A DNA stretch of 64,000 nucleotides from Sanyastnella coralliicola (GTDB taxonomy: Bacteria; Bacteroidota; Bacteroidia; Flavobacteriales_D; Sanyastnellaceae). Positions 24,749 through 33,502 of this stretch are shown in pieces. The notes under the pieces are model-generated. The model saw only the letters and a program-made list of their open reading frames with translations, did not search any database and was not told where the DNA came from. Each line of letters begins with the position of its first letter. Positions within the stretch are counted from its first letter, which is position 1. Both the position numbers and the translations under genes were made by a program. The DNA is taken from NCBI RefSeq assembly GCF_030845195.1, contig NZ_CP132543.1, forward strand, positions 1,691,501 through 1,755,500. The letters run 5' to 3'.

Positions 24749-26125
24749 TTAAGTTGCTTCATGAGGTGGCGGAAGGTCTTTCCTCTCCGCTCTAGTCCTC
24801 AACAGCGCTAAGCATCCGATCATTGTCATCATCGGTAATAACCAGATGACCTTTCCTCCTAATCTTGGTATGGCATTCGCGAAAGTACCATTGACCCACG
24901 CGTTGATTAGCACAAATAAGAGCGTGAGTACTACACTTCTTCTTACTGACGGGCTAATCTTCCTCCACTGCAAAACAATCAAGAGGAGCAGTGGAATACT
25001 CAATACCACAACAAGTGCGTACAAGCTGTTGAGTGCTTCCACTACACCAAATTCCTCTCCAACCAAGAGTTCTCTGTCATATTGTCTGGACGACTCCAAG
25101 CTTGGGATTTCTCTCGGGAGGTGATCATTCATAGCATTCCAGACCGTGCTGCCCTTTTCGAAACGACCATTCCCATCAGCAACACCAAAGGAAACCAACT
25201 GACGTCCTGTCGCTTTTAAGCTCGCTTCTACGTGCCAAGCGAGGTACTTTGGCTTCGAAAAGGAAAGATTGATGATCTCATTGAACTCTTCTCTGGTGCC
25301 CGGAAAATCACCCATGGCATAGAACGGACTGGATTCGTCCCAAATGAAACGCCAAGCTTCATCGGGAAGCTCATCTCGGTACTCGCAAATGGCAAATCCT
25401 TGATCACATTCTTCGTCGAGCAGTTTTTCTAAGACCCCATTCTCGAGCATAGCGCCCATGAAGAAGGCGTGCTTACTCTTTGCCAGAGCAGACCCCATGG
25501 TAAGCATAGATAGCCCTGTAAGTACAATCAGCATCCCAAGACGCCCGTACATTACGCGTTTCTTAAACGGATACGATGGAATCCAATTCCGCCATAAGGC
25601 GACCAAAACAAGAGTCAAGAAGGCAAGGAATTGACTAAAATGCCCCATGTGCGTGGCAATAGACACAAAGAACAAGAGGTAGAATAACGCTTGTTTCCAA
25701 CCTTCTTTCAAGCCGAAAAAGAGGTTCAACACCACTAAGAAAGATATCGAAGTGAATATATCGGCAATCAACTGCGAACTATACCAAGAGACAGTACTAA
25801 ACAAGGAAAGTATGATGAGAATAACCATACCATAAATGGGCGCATTCTTAGAGGGAACCAACCAATTCACGAGCCGAATTACCAACCCTGAAACCAGCAA
25901 CGATTGAGCGATCACGGCTCCCCAAATAGTTAGACCGTTCAAGCTGAGCATTCGGAGAAGCACTCCATAGGTAATCGGACGATCGAAGGGTGTTTCTAGT
26001 CCGAAACCACTAGAGATATAAGTTCCTGTGTCTGAATAGAGAATCGGAAAACCATTCCAGAAGGCCGCAGCGCACAAGAAAAGCGTGCTGACAACAATGG
26101 CAATAAGGCTCCGAGTAATTTGCAT
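24749..26125 (-). CDS. Polytopic membrane protein of unknown function
   Basis: 458 residues with about nine to eleven transmembrane helices. A loop with YSDTGTYISSG follows the first helix, and PFDRPITYG and a large periplasmic domain (residues ~210-340) contain two cysteines (EECDQGFAICEY). The early D-x-G/T loop recalls GT-C type glycosyltransferases and O-antigen ligase-like proteins, but no family signature can be confirmed. It ends in a charged cytoplasmic tail. Followed by the ClpP-like protease gene. Confidence 0.72.
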   Translation of the reverse strand: MQITRSLIAIVVSTLFLCAAAFWNGFPILYSDTGTYISSGFGLETPFDRPITYGVLLRMLSLNGLTIWGAVIAQSLLVSGLVIRLVNWLVPSKNAPIYGMVILIILSLFSTVSWYSSQLIADIFTSISFLVVLNLFFGLKEGWKQALFYLLFFVSIATHMGHFSQFLAFLTLVLVALWRNWIPSYPFKKRVMYGRLGMLIVLTGLSMLTMGSALAKSKHAFFMGAMLENGVLEKLLDEECDQGFAICEYRDELPDEAWRFIWDESSPFYAMGDFPGTREEFNEIINLSFSKPKYLAWHVEASLKATGRQLVSFGVADGNGRFEKGSTVWNAMNDHLPREIPSLESSRQYDRELLVGEEFGVVEALNSLYALVVVLSIPLLLLIVLQWRKISPSVRRSVVLTLLFVLINAWVNGTFANAIPRLGGKVIWLLPMMTMIGCLALLRTRAERKDLPPPHEAT

Positions 26126-26152
26126 GAGCGAAAGGAAGTAAAAATCTAGCGG

Positions 26153-28144
26153 CTATCGTAAGATAACCACACTTCCTTTACGAACGATGGCATTTCCTTT
26201 ATGACTGATGGCTTTGGTGATGTAAGAGTACACCCCATCCATCACGTAATGACCGCCACCTTGGAATGATCCATTCCAGCACTGGCCGGTTTCATTCGTA
26301 CGCCATACCTCTTCTCCCCATCGGTTGAATAGAATCAACTCGAATTCTACGATGTTGAGCGTTTCCGGACACCAAACATCATTCAATCCGTCGTTATCAG
26401 GAGTAAAGGCATTTGGAATGTAGAGCGCATAGTCACAGTCTTCAAATACTAAGGTCACCTCTGCGGAATCTGTGCCACATTGGTTCGATACAATTGCTTG
26501 ATAATACCCGCTCTCCGTGATCTCCCGCATGAACTCAGTACTGCCATCATTCCATAGGACCGAATCATTCCATGGACCACTGGCGTCTAAATCGACAATG
26601 TCTCGCATGCACAGTATCTGGTCATCCACCAGCACGACTTCAGGATATTGAAGATTGAAAATGCTCGTCTCATCGTTGACGTAGCATTGTTGGTTGTTGA
26701 GAATGACGCTATAGTCTCCTTCTGCAGAAACGGTGATCGAGTCAGACATCTGTCCGTTGGACCATAAGCCTGGTTGAGAAGCTCCCAGGGTCACCGTCTC
26801 TCCCGGACATAAGAACACCTCTTCAGGTAAGTTAACCTGCGGGTAGGCGATGACATTTAAGAAAACAGAATCTCTTCGTGTGCATCCTTGGTTCTCCACT
26901 TCCATCCAGTACCAACCTTGTTGGTTCACTGTGATTGAAGTGCCAACATCCCCTGTGCTCCAAAGCCCTTCCGCGTTAGCGCTAAAAGTAAAATCACCAT
27001 CAACACATATCGAAGTATCAGGACCAAGGGCAATGGTCGGCAGGAACGGCGTAGTTACCGCGATATCATCGCTAGCCTCACAACCGAGTGAACTAACCGT
27101 CACAGAATAACCTCCAGGTTGATCAACAGTAATTTGATTGGTAGACTCCTGGGTACTCCATTCTACAGACTCCCAGCCTTGCCCGACGTCTAATACCGTG
27201 CTCTCCCCTTCACAAATCACAACATCCTCTCCTAAATCAGGAGTCGGAAGCGGATTCACTGTGACCGTGATTTGATCTGTTTGAACACAACCTAAACCAG
27301 CAGTATCCGCTACCAGGTCGTAAGTGAAAGTCACTGGCGTAGAGCCACCGTTTACCAAAGTCACAGAAGGATTGGCGATTTCATCGTCGTTCAAGCCATC
27401 TCCTGTCCATTCATAGCTAAAATTGTCGATATCCGTCGATCCAAGCTGCACCGTCTCACCACTGCAAATGGTAATATCGTTTCCAGCATCAATGATATTC
27501 TCAACTACGTAAGGCATGCAGGTTGTGAAGGTGATATCGTCGATTCCAAAATCATTGCCCCCTCCATTGGTTTGTTGGTTCACCAAACAGATATCAATCG
27601 ATGTATTGGCCCCACTGTACCAGTCTTCCGCGAATTCTTGCCAACCGCCACTCACCGTTTGAGAAGCCCCGAGAGGAACTCCGTTAATATTGAATTGTAA
27701 CTGGGCGTATATCGTGTTGTTTGGGTTGGTATCTACATTCCTACCCCATGCTGAGAAGCTATACCATGTATCGGGTTCAACGTCAATGGTTTGACACCAA
27801 ACATTGGTATTCGGCAATGAAGAACCATTCACGATCATGTAATTCCCTGTCGGCGGATTCGTATGATCAAACCCTGCGAAGAAATCATGGAAATTGGCCG
27901 CATTCGAACCGATGACATAGTTCCCTTCAAACGATAATAATCCCCAAGGACCATTTACCGTAGCCAAATTGTAATCGGTTGTAAAGCCTGTATTTCCTTG
28001 CTGAAAGTCGCCATTGGTGACCAAATTTCCGCTCAAGAACTCACAGGCCCCACATTGCGCCTGCGCTTGTCCTGCCGCTACGAATAAGACGAGCGCTACT
28101 AGACAGGTTTTCCAGTGATTGATATGTTGAGTGAGAGAACTCAA
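26153..28144 (-). CDS. Large secreted protein with type B T9SS (CHU_C) C-terminal domain
   Basis: The 663-residue product has a signal peptide (KTCLVALVLFVAAGQAQAQ) and an N-terminal jelly-roll module of the carbohydrate-binding kind (residues ~35-215, FGIDDITFTTC). Several Ig/PKD-like modules follow (repeated DAGNDITICSGETVQLG and GEDVVICEGESTVLD type starts). The C-terminal gliding-motility-associated domain has YIPNAFTPDNDGLNDVW and ELILFNRWGEEVW. It should be exported by T9SS and attached to or released from the cell surface. The start is TTG at 28144: no ATG lies before the signal peptide, and a promoter-like TATCTTTG is 35 bp upstream. One dispersed-motif variant sits at 26969. Confidence 0.88.
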   Translation of the reverse strand: MSSLTQHINHWKTCLVALVLFVAAGQAQAQCGACEFLSGNLVTNGDFQQGNTGFTTDYNLATVNGPWGLLSFEGNYVIGSNAANFHDFFAGFDHTNPPTGNYMIVNGSSLPNTNVWCQTIDVEPDTWYSFSAWGRNVDTNPNNTIYAQLQFNINGVPLGASQTVSGGWQEFAEDWYSGANTSIDICLVNQQTNGGGNDFGIDDITFTTCMPYVVENIIDAGNDITICSGETVQLGSTDIDNFSYEWTGDGLNDDEIANPSVTLVNGGSTPVTFTYDLVADTAGLGCVQTDQITVTVNPLPTPDLGEDVVICEGESTVLDVGQGWESVEWSTQESTNQITVDQPGGYSVTVSSLGCEASDDIAVTTPFLPTIALGPDTSICVDGDFTFSANAEGLWSTGDVGTSITVNQQGWYWMEVENQGCTRRDSVFLNVIAYPQVNLPEEVFLCPGETVTLGASQPGLWSNGQMSDSITVSAEGDYSVILNNQQCYVNDETSIFNLQYPEVVLVDDQILCMRDIVDLDASGPWNDSVLWNDGSTEFMREITESGYYQAIVSNQCGTDSAEVTLVFEDCDYALYIPNAFTPDNDGLNDVWCPETLNIVEFELILFNRWGEEVWRTNETGQCWNGSFQGGGHYVMDGVYSYITKAISHKGNAIVRKGSVVILR

Positions 28145-28178
28145 AATTCTGTTTCTTGCAAGAGAACAAAAGTTGAGC

Positions 28179-28186
28179 CAAAGATA
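28179..28186 (-). promoter_or_regulatory. -7 promoter element (TATCTTTG) for the CHU_C gene
   Basis: On the minus strand TATCTTTG matches TAnnTTTG exactly and lies 35 bp upstream of the TTG start of the CHU_C protein, supporting that unusual start. Confidence 0.55.
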
Positions 28187-28191
28187 CGGCT

Positions 28192-28659
28192 ATGAAAAGG
28201 GAAGATTTAGTCAGACACTTGATGAATGATGAAAAGCTAACTGTTGAGATCGACGGCAAACCCGCCATACTAGGATCATCGGAAGCCTTTTCAACCGCTG
28301 AACTGACCTCCGATCAATGTGAGGTATTACTTGCTGACCCAAATGCCCTTGAGCGATACACGATCCCCCTCACAGACGGTATGTGGGATATCGTAGACCT
28401 TACTGACAACGAGATTTCCATTGGTCTTCCGCTTGCTTATAATCTCGCTAGCGCGGAAAAAGGCAGCTCCCTCTGGTTCCGCATTCCCAAAGATGATTCT
28501 CTCCGCTCCATCTGTCGCAAAATCAGAAGGCCACTTGCGCTCCTTCGGAACTCGCAGACTCCAATCGATTCCACCATCGGTTTCAGACAGGGAAAGTTGG
28601 AGCGAATTGCTTTTGATGAAGTAGGACGAATCATTTCTGTTAAAGGGCGGAAGGGCTAA
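28192..28659 (+). CDS. Hypothetical protein with a repeat-embedded stop codon
   Basis: 155 residues, no signal peptide, no family recognised. The sequence is acidic at the N-terminus (MKREDLVRHLMNDEKLTVEI) and basic at the end (VGRIISVKGRKG). Its last codons and TAA stop lie inside the left arm of the 16-bp inverted repeat (28653-28668) that brackets the next gene, so the C-terminus may have been altered when that block arrived. It carries an exact copy of the dispersed TCGCTAGCGCGGAA motif at 28445. Confidence 0.65.
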   Translation: MKREDLVRHLMNDEKLTVEIDGKPAILGSSEAFSTAELTSDQCEVLLADPNALERYTIPLTDGMWDIVDLTDNEISIGLPLAYNLASAEKGSSLWFRIPKDDSLRSICRKIRRPLALLRNSQTPIDSTIGFRQGKLERIAFDEVGRIISVKGRKG

Positions 28660-29161
28660 ATGGCGAAATGTTTCTAGTTATGCTGCTAGAGAACGTTTTA
28701 GGCCGATGATCATTGCTGAGATTCTCCGACACTTGTTTCTTAAAACTTCTACACGTTTGGGTTCTGCAAAGCCTCTGTCTTGGAAAACGATTAGTTGTGT
28801 TCTGACTTCGGCGGAAGAACCGTTCGCATAGTCAAGTAATCTCCCGTATTCCTTCAATGAAGAACGCGAAGCACCTTCTGAGATGTTAGACATGATGCTG
28901 ATAACAGCTCGTTTGATTTGATCTTGCAAACCATAATTTCTAGAATTCGTTGGTAGCTCATCACATAGATCAAACACATCATTCATCAACTCTCTAGAGA
29001 GCTGCCAAACCACTAAATCTTCTACTGTTCTTGCCATTTTTCCATCAAAGGAATATCAAATCCCCTCATCCCCAACAAGAACTTTATATACGTCGACCAA
29101 AACTTCACATGTTAAGACTCCAGAGCACATTTCGCCTTTTAGCCCTTTCGCCATTTAGCCC
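28653..29161. mobile_element. Inverted-repeat-bounded block carrying a four-helix-bundle gene
   Basis: The 16-bp arms GGGCTAAATGGCGAAA (28653-28668) and its exact reverse complement (29146-29161) enclose the four-helix-bundle gene and about 130 bp of flank. Each arm belongs to an 8-bp-step array (right side 29128-29178). No transposase is present. S23-type genes in other Bacteroidota tend to travel with such intergenic repeats, as I recall, so this may be a small repeat-associated insertion; mobility is not proven. Confidence 0.5.
28678..29037 (-). CDS. Four-helix-bundle protein, 23S-rRNA-intervening-sequence (S23) family
   Basis: 119 residues with the S23/bAvd pattern: TVEDLVVWQLSRELMNDVFD, a G-LQDQIKRAVISIMSNISEG core and the KEYGRLLDYANGSSAEVRTQ segment. 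The family was first seen in intervening sequences of 23S rRNA and includes the accessory protein of diversity-generating retroelements; free-standing copies are nucleic-acid-binding proteins of unclear role. No reverse transcriptase is nearby, so no retroelement is implied. The gene is bracketed by inverted repeats. Confidence 0.9.
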   Translation of the reverse strand: MARTVEDLVVWQLSRELMNDVFDLCDELPTNSRNYGLQDQIKRAVISIMSNISEGASRSSLKEYGRLLDYANGSSAEVRTQLIVFQDRGFAEPKRVEVLRNKCRRISAMIIGLKRSLAA

Positions 29162-29197
29162 GTCAACCCTTAAGCCTTTTCTACTAACTTAGCTCCT

Positions 29198-29584
29198 ATG
29201 AACACCGCAACAACCCAAGGCATTCAAGTATCTGTTGACACCCGCTTCGAACCTTCACACTCCAACCCCGAAGCGAAAATGTTCATCTTCTCTTACAGAA
29301 TTCGAATTGAAAACAAGGGAGAAAATACTGTGCAATTGCTTCGACGTCATTGGGTTATCTACGACACAAATGGTGAGGTGCGTGAAGTAGAAGGACCTGG
29401 TGTAGTGGGTGAAACGCCTACACTTAAGCCTGGTGAATCATATGAATACGCCTCTGCCTGTGACCTGAACTCAACCATGGGTAGCATGGAAGGTGAATAC
29501 ATGATGGAAAACAAAGACGACGGACAATTCTTCCAAGTGGTCGTCCCAAATTTTAGAATGGAAGTTCCATGGATCTTAAACTAA
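29198..29584 (+). CDS. apaG: ApaG family protein
   Basis: 128 residues, one ApaG domain of fibronectin-III-like fold: GIQVSVDTRFEP start, FIFSYRIRIENKGENTVQLL, RRHWVIYDTNGE, the GPGVVGETP glycine-rich loop and SGCDLNS-like ASACDLNSTMGSMEGEY. Length is normal. ApaG is linked to cobalt and magnesium tolerance in enteric bacteria; its molecular activity is uncertain. It overlaps the serine hydrolase start by 16 bp. Confidence 0.95.
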   Translation: MNTATTQGIQVSVDTRFEPSHSNPEAKMFIFSYRIRIENKGENTVQLLRRHWVIYDTNGEVREVEGPGVVGETPTLKPGESYEYASACDLNSTMGSMEGEYMMENKDDGQFFQVVVPNFRMEVPWILN

Positions 29585-31074
29585 ACTCTCGACTCCTGGC
29601 GCTTTTTGCGCTTCTCTCTTTCTCAATCACCATTCAAGCTCAAAGTCTAGAAGAAGACCTAGATGCCATTGCTGAAGACTACCAGTTGATGGGAATGTCA
29701 GTATTGGTTGTTTGTGGACAAAACGTTCATGCACACTATCACTACGGCACCAAAGACTATACAAGAGATCTTGCCATTGACGATAGTACCATGTACCGCA
29801 TTGCATCTATTTCGAAGGCCATCACTTCTACTGGCGCTATGAAGTTGGTAGATCAAGGTTTACTCGATTTGGATGCGCCGGTAAGCAACTACCTCGGTTA
29901 TGAATTTGCCAATCCAAATCACCCAAACACCGTCATTACTACCCGAATGGTAATGAGTCACACCTCTTCATTGCAAGATGGTGATGGCTACAGTCCGTTC
30001 CTTTCTGACACGTATAGCTTAGGCGCCAACTTGCCTTCGATGTTTGAACTTGTTCATCCAGACGGAGACTACTACACATCAAACATGTGGCGCACGGAGG
30101 AACCTGGAACCCATTTCGCTTACAGCAACATCAATATGGGAGTGCTGGCGACGGTTATGGAGTCAGTCAGCGGACAACGCTTCGATCTTCTGATGGAAGA
30201 ACTCATCTTCGAACCTCTTGGTTTGGCTTGCACCTACAACACGGCCAACATCGAAAATATTGACAACCTCGCAGTCATCTACCGAAACCAAGGTGGATGG
30301 AACCCACAGGTAGACAACTACCAAGGAGTGGCTCCAGCACAACCAGATCTTGGTGATTACTTGCCAGGAACCAACGGTTCGCGTTTCGCACCTCAAGGAG
30401 GACTTCGAAGCAGTGTATACGATCTATCACAATTGATGATCCTGCACATGAACAATGGCTTCCACCCTGCGAGTGGCCAGCTGATTTCTACCGAATTGAT
30501 GGAGCTCATGCACACTCCTGTATGGACCTACGACGGAAGCAATGGCGACAACTACTATAACCTCTTCAACCAATGGGGACTCGGGATTCAGCAAACGACC
30601 AACACCTCAATGGGAGACATCGTCATTCCTGATATGACGTTCCTTGGCCATCCAGGTGAAGCTTACGGTCTCATCAGCGATTGGTACTTCAATAAAGACG
30701 AAGAGTTCGGACTCATCTTCATGACTAATGGATCATGGAATGGATTCTCGTTTGGGAACACTTCTGCATTCTACACCCTTGAAGAAGAGGTATTCGATGC
30801 GGTAAGTGGTGAACTGGGATGTGCGAATTCAGTGACAGATTTGGACCAACCACAATTCAAGGTCTACCCTAACCTATCGAATGCCGGTGCCACGGTTCAA
30901 ATACATACAGATGTACGCATCGACACGTTGGCGTTAATTGATGCTAAAGGAAGTCGTATTCTCCTCGAATTCAGCAACAATTCATTCGAAATCCCTTTTA
31001 TTCGTAGTGGTATTTACACTCTCGTTGCCACAGCTGATGGACGACAACTGACGCAACGATTGATTATCGAATAA
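29569..31074 (+). CDS. Secreted class C beta-lactamase-fold serine hydrolase with T9SS domain
   Basis: 501 residues: signal peptide (LLALFALLSFSITIQAQS), then a serine beta-lactamase/D-alanyl-D-alanine carboxypeptidase-like domain and a C-terminal T9SS sorting domain (FKVYPNLSNAG to the TLTQRLIIE-like end). The catalytic SxxK is S80-I-S-K83 and the second motif Y-x-N is in HFAYSNINMG. A HxG-like third motif may be the GHPGEAYG stretch. Such proteins are surface esterases or peptidases rather than antibiotic resistance enzymes. The first codons overlap apaG. Confidence 0.88.
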   Translation: MDLKLNSRLLALFALLSFSITIQAQSLEEDLDAIAEDYQLMGMSVLVVCGQNVHAHYHYGTKDYTRDLAIDDSTMYRIASISKAITSTGAMKLVDQGLLDLDAPVSNYLGYEFANPNHPNTVITTRMVMSHTSSLQDGDGYSPFLSDTYSLGANLPSMFELVHPDGDYYTSNMWRTEEPGTHFAYSNINMGVLATVMESVSGQRFDLLMEELIFEPLGLACTYNTANIENIDNLAVIYRNQGGWNPQVDNYQGVAPAQPDLGDYLPGTNGSRFAPQGGLRSSVYDLSQLMILHMNNGFHPASGQLISTELMELMHTPVWTYDGSNGDNYYNLFNQWGLGIQQTTNTSMGDIVIPDMTFLGHPGEAYGLISDWYFNKDEEFGLIFMTNGSWNGFSFGNTSAFYTLEEEVFDAVSGELGCANSVTDLDQPQFKVYPNLSNAGATVQIHTDVRIDTLALIDAKGSRILLEFSNNSFEIPFIRSGIYTLVATADGRQLTQRLIIE

Positions 31075-31076
31075 GC

Positions 31077-32090
31077 GTGCGTTTACTAGGAATTACTCTT
31101 CTCATTTGTTTCACCATTGCGTGTGGAGCACAGCGTAGTTTTGAAAAAGAACCCATGATTAATGGGGTGTCATTTGTGGGAGGACCAAACCCCATCGATG
31201 GATCAAATTTCAATTCCGTCAAGAGCATTCATGCGAATTACATCACCTTGATGCCCTTTGCCTATGGTGATCTCGGTAAACCGAATATTCGTCACTCCAA
31301 TCTCAATTGGCAATGGTGGGGTGAATCCGCTGAAGGCACAGAGAAAAGCATCCTAGTGGCTCACGAACAAGGACTTTCTGTGATGATCAAACCACAACTG
31401 TGGTTAGACTGGGGAAGTTTCACGGGACATCAAGAGTTTGACAGCGAAGAAGATTGGGTTCAATTCGAAAACGATTACCGCGAGTTCATCATGATCTATG
31501 CGGAAATGAGCCAAAAACATAAACTCCCAATGTTCTGTATCGGAACTGAACTCTGTGCATTCGCGGAACAACGTCCTGAATACTGGAAACAACTCATCTC
31601 AGATATCCGCGAGGTTTACGATGGTAAACTGACCTATGCTGCCAATTGGGATAGTTACAAACGAATGCCCTTCTGGGATGACCTTGATTACATCGGCGTA
31701 GACGCCTACTTCCCGCTCGATGATGGTGTTTCTCCAACACAGGAAGAATTGGAAGAAGGTTGGAGTAAGTGGGTAAACAAACTCCAACAATACTCTTCAG
31801 ACTACGGGAAGAAGATCCTGTTCACGGAGTGGGGTTACCGCTCTAACGACTACACTGGAGAGAAACCATGGGAAACTGGAAAAGGACAATCAGTGAATCT
31901 CGAGAGTCAATCCAATGCCTACCGAGCCACGTTCAATCAGTTCTGGGATAAACCCTGGTTCGCTGGCGGTTTTGTTTGGAAATGGTTTCCGAATCACGGT
32001 AAGTCTGGTGGCCCAGGAGATAACAGATTTACCCCTCAAAACAAGCCAGCAGAAGAAGTTCTAAGACAAGAATTCGGTCAGCGAAAGTGA
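31077..32090 (+). CDS. Lipoprotein glycoside hydrolase, GH113-like
   Basis: 337 residues with a lipoprotein signal peptide (MRLLGITLLICFTIACGA, lipid Cys 16) and a TIM-barrel with GH113-type features. These include ITLMPFAYGD, KPQLWLDWGSFTG with the Trp-rich active-site strand, Glu in CIGTELC (acid/base candidate) and Glu in LFTEWGYRS (nucleophile candidate). GH113 enzymes are beta-mannanases. It starts with GTG 2 bp after the preceding stop, so the two surface hydrolases are co-transcribed and may act on the same glycan or cell-wall material. Substrate not proven. Confidence 0.85.
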   Translation: MRLLGITLLICFTIACGAQRSFEKEPMINGVSFVGGPNPIDGSNFNSVKSIHANYITLMPFAYGDLGKPNIRHSNLNWQWWGESAEGTEKSILVAHEQGLSVMIKPQLWLDWGSFTGHQEFDSEEDWVQFENDYREFIMIYAEMSQKHKLPMFCIGTELCAFAEQRPEYWKQLISDIREVYDGKLTYAANWDSYKRMPFWDDLDYIGVDAYFPLDDGVSPTQEELEEGWSKWVNKLQQYSSDYGKKILFTEWGYRSNDYTGEKPWETGKGQSVNLESQSNAYRATFNQFWDKPWFAGGFVWKWFPNHGKSGGPGDNRFTPQNKPAEEVLRQEFGQRK

Positions 32091-32130
32091 GCGTCATTCA
32101 GCGTATTCACTTGAGCAAAAGAATTCATAC

Positions 32131-32163
32131 ATAGGCCATACGTCTAAAGCCATAAGCCTTAAA
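32131..32163. repeat. Intergenic 7-bp-step array
   Basis: Short array of 7-base words (ATAGGCCATACGTCTAAAGC and on) between the GH113-like gene and the SDR gene; the words GCCATAA and GCCTTAA echo those at 24073. Confidence 0.65.
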
Positions 32164-32171
32164 TTCGCATC

Positions 32172-32876
32172 ATGTCGAAACGAATCATCATTACCGGCGC
32201 TAGCAGCGGAATTGGATATGCTGCTGCTTCCCTCCTCGCCAAACAAGGAAATAAAATCTTAGTGAGCGCAAGACGAACAGATCGTCTTGAAGAACTCGCA
32301 GCTAAATTCCCAGGGCAGATAGACACCATCAAATGTGACGTCACGAATGTAGACGAAGTGCGTGCGATGGTTCAGAAGTGTGTCGATGCCTTCGGAGGTG
32401 TTGATGTTCTAATCAACAATGCGGGCATGGGACTATTCGACCCACTCATCGATGCTAAACTAGAGGATTGGCATGCGATGTTTGACGTGAACGTGAAAGG
32501 TCTCTTGACTTGTGTGCATGCTGGCATTCCTGAATTGCGTAAAACACATGGGCATATCATCAACCTTGGTTCGGTAGCCTCTCACAATGTCTTCCCAAAT
32601 TCTGGTGTGTACTGTGCAACGAAGCATGCTGTACTCGCCATTTCTGAATCCATTAGAATTGAGCTTCGCAAAGAGGTGCGCGTAACAACCATTTCACCTG
32701 GAGCTGTGAACACAGAGTTTATCGACCAGACGAAGAATGAAGAGCTTTTGAAGAGCTACAAACCAAACTTCGAAGCTGGTATGACTGCGGAACTGATTGC
32801 TGAGCAAATTGCGCATGCTGTGAACATGCCTCAAAGTTCAAACGTGAGTGAAATCATTATTCGTCCGAACTCATGA
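32172..32876 (+). CDS. Short-chain dehydrogenase/reductase
   Basis: 234 residues, classical SDR: cofactor loop TGASSGIGYAAA at residues ~8-19, NNAGMG at ~85-90, catalytic Ser in NLGSVASH and YCATKHA carrying the Tyr-x-x-x-Lys pair near 153-157. It resembles YdfG-type dehydrogenases (serine/3-hydroxy acid or general reductases), with the ending SNVSEIIIRP typical of that group. Start is the ATG at 32172, right after the repeat array. The lipoprotein gene starts inside its stop. Confidence 0.93.
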   Translation: MSKRIIITGASSGIGYAAASLLAKQGNKILVSARRTDRLEELAAKFPGQIDTIKCDVTNVDEVRAMVQKCVDAFGGVDVLINNAGMGLFDPLIDAKLEDWHAMFDVNVKGLLTCVHAGIPELRKTHGHIINLGSVASHNVFPNSGVYCATKHAVLAISESIRIELRKEVRVTTISPGAVNTEFIDQTKNEELLKSYKPNFEAGMTAELIAEQIAHAVNMPQSSNVSEIIIRPNS

Positions 32877-33502
32877 TGAAACGACTCCCACTCTTCTTCC
32901 TGGCTTCGCTTTTCATGTTTGCTTGTTCAAATTGTGACACAGACCCGAAAGACCCTCAAGGAGAGAATCCTACTGAAGATACTACTGCCACCACTGGATT
33001 CGTGCGCACAGCAGAGAACTTCGATGGCGTGAACGAGTTTTCTCAGGAAGTCTTGGATAGCCTGAAAATGACCTACCAGTTCCCTGCTGAAGACGGACTT
33101 TACTTTGTGCCTAAGCACTCGCGCGTAACCATTGACTTATTGCCATTACAGATTTGGACGCGCATGGTGAATCGGCGCGAGGATTGGCGCAGTGATGAGC
33201 ATCCAGAATACAATTGGGTACAATTCCATCGCTTTGACCATACTGACATTACTTGTGGTGGACGTCCTGCCGAGATCAACGAAATTGATGGCGGATTTGA
33301 TCTTTTCATTCCGTTCGATGGAAATACCTCCAATCGCGTTAAAGACTTACTTGCAAAGTACCCAGAAGGTCTATTCACTTTAATGATTGATGAAAAGGCA
33401 ACCAGCATTCATCCATTAGGCATCGACATTGGCAGTGACGGAATCCATGTAAAACATGGAAATCGTGCTGTACTTGACAGCATTCAGACACGCTTTAAAT
33501 AG
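32873..33502 (+). CDS. Lipoprotein of unknown function
   Basis: 209 residues: lipoprotein signal peptide (MMKRLPLFFLASLFMFACSN), a low-complexity acidic and threonine-rich linker (residues ~22-45), and a folded domain with WTRMVNRREDWRSDEHPEYN and DITCGGRPAEIN. No family identified. It overlaps the SDR gene by 4 bp and the glycosyltransferase gene by 1 bp, so SDR, lipoprotein and glycosyltransferase are one transcript. Confidence 0.78.
   Translation: MMKRLPLFFLASLFMFACSNCDTDPKDPQGENPTEDTTATTGFVRTAENFDGVNEFSQEVLDSLKMTYQFPAEDGLYFVPKHSRVTIDLLPLQIWTRMVNRREDWRSDEHPEYNWVQFHRFDHTDITCGGRPAEINEIDGGFDLFIPFDGNTSNRVKDLLAKYPEGLFTLMIDEKATSIHPLGIDIGSDGIHVKHGNRAVLDSIQTRFK

Noticed and set aside
28678-29037. 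Diversity-generating retroelement (S23/bAvd-like accessory gene)
   Set aside because: No reverse transcriptase and no template/variable repeat pair are visible in the flanking 5 kb.
29569-31074. Antibiotic-resistance beta-lactamase
   Set aside because: The SxxK and YxN motifs occur in a wide class of secreted esterases and peptidases; the T9SS domain and glycosidase neighbour do not suggest resistance.
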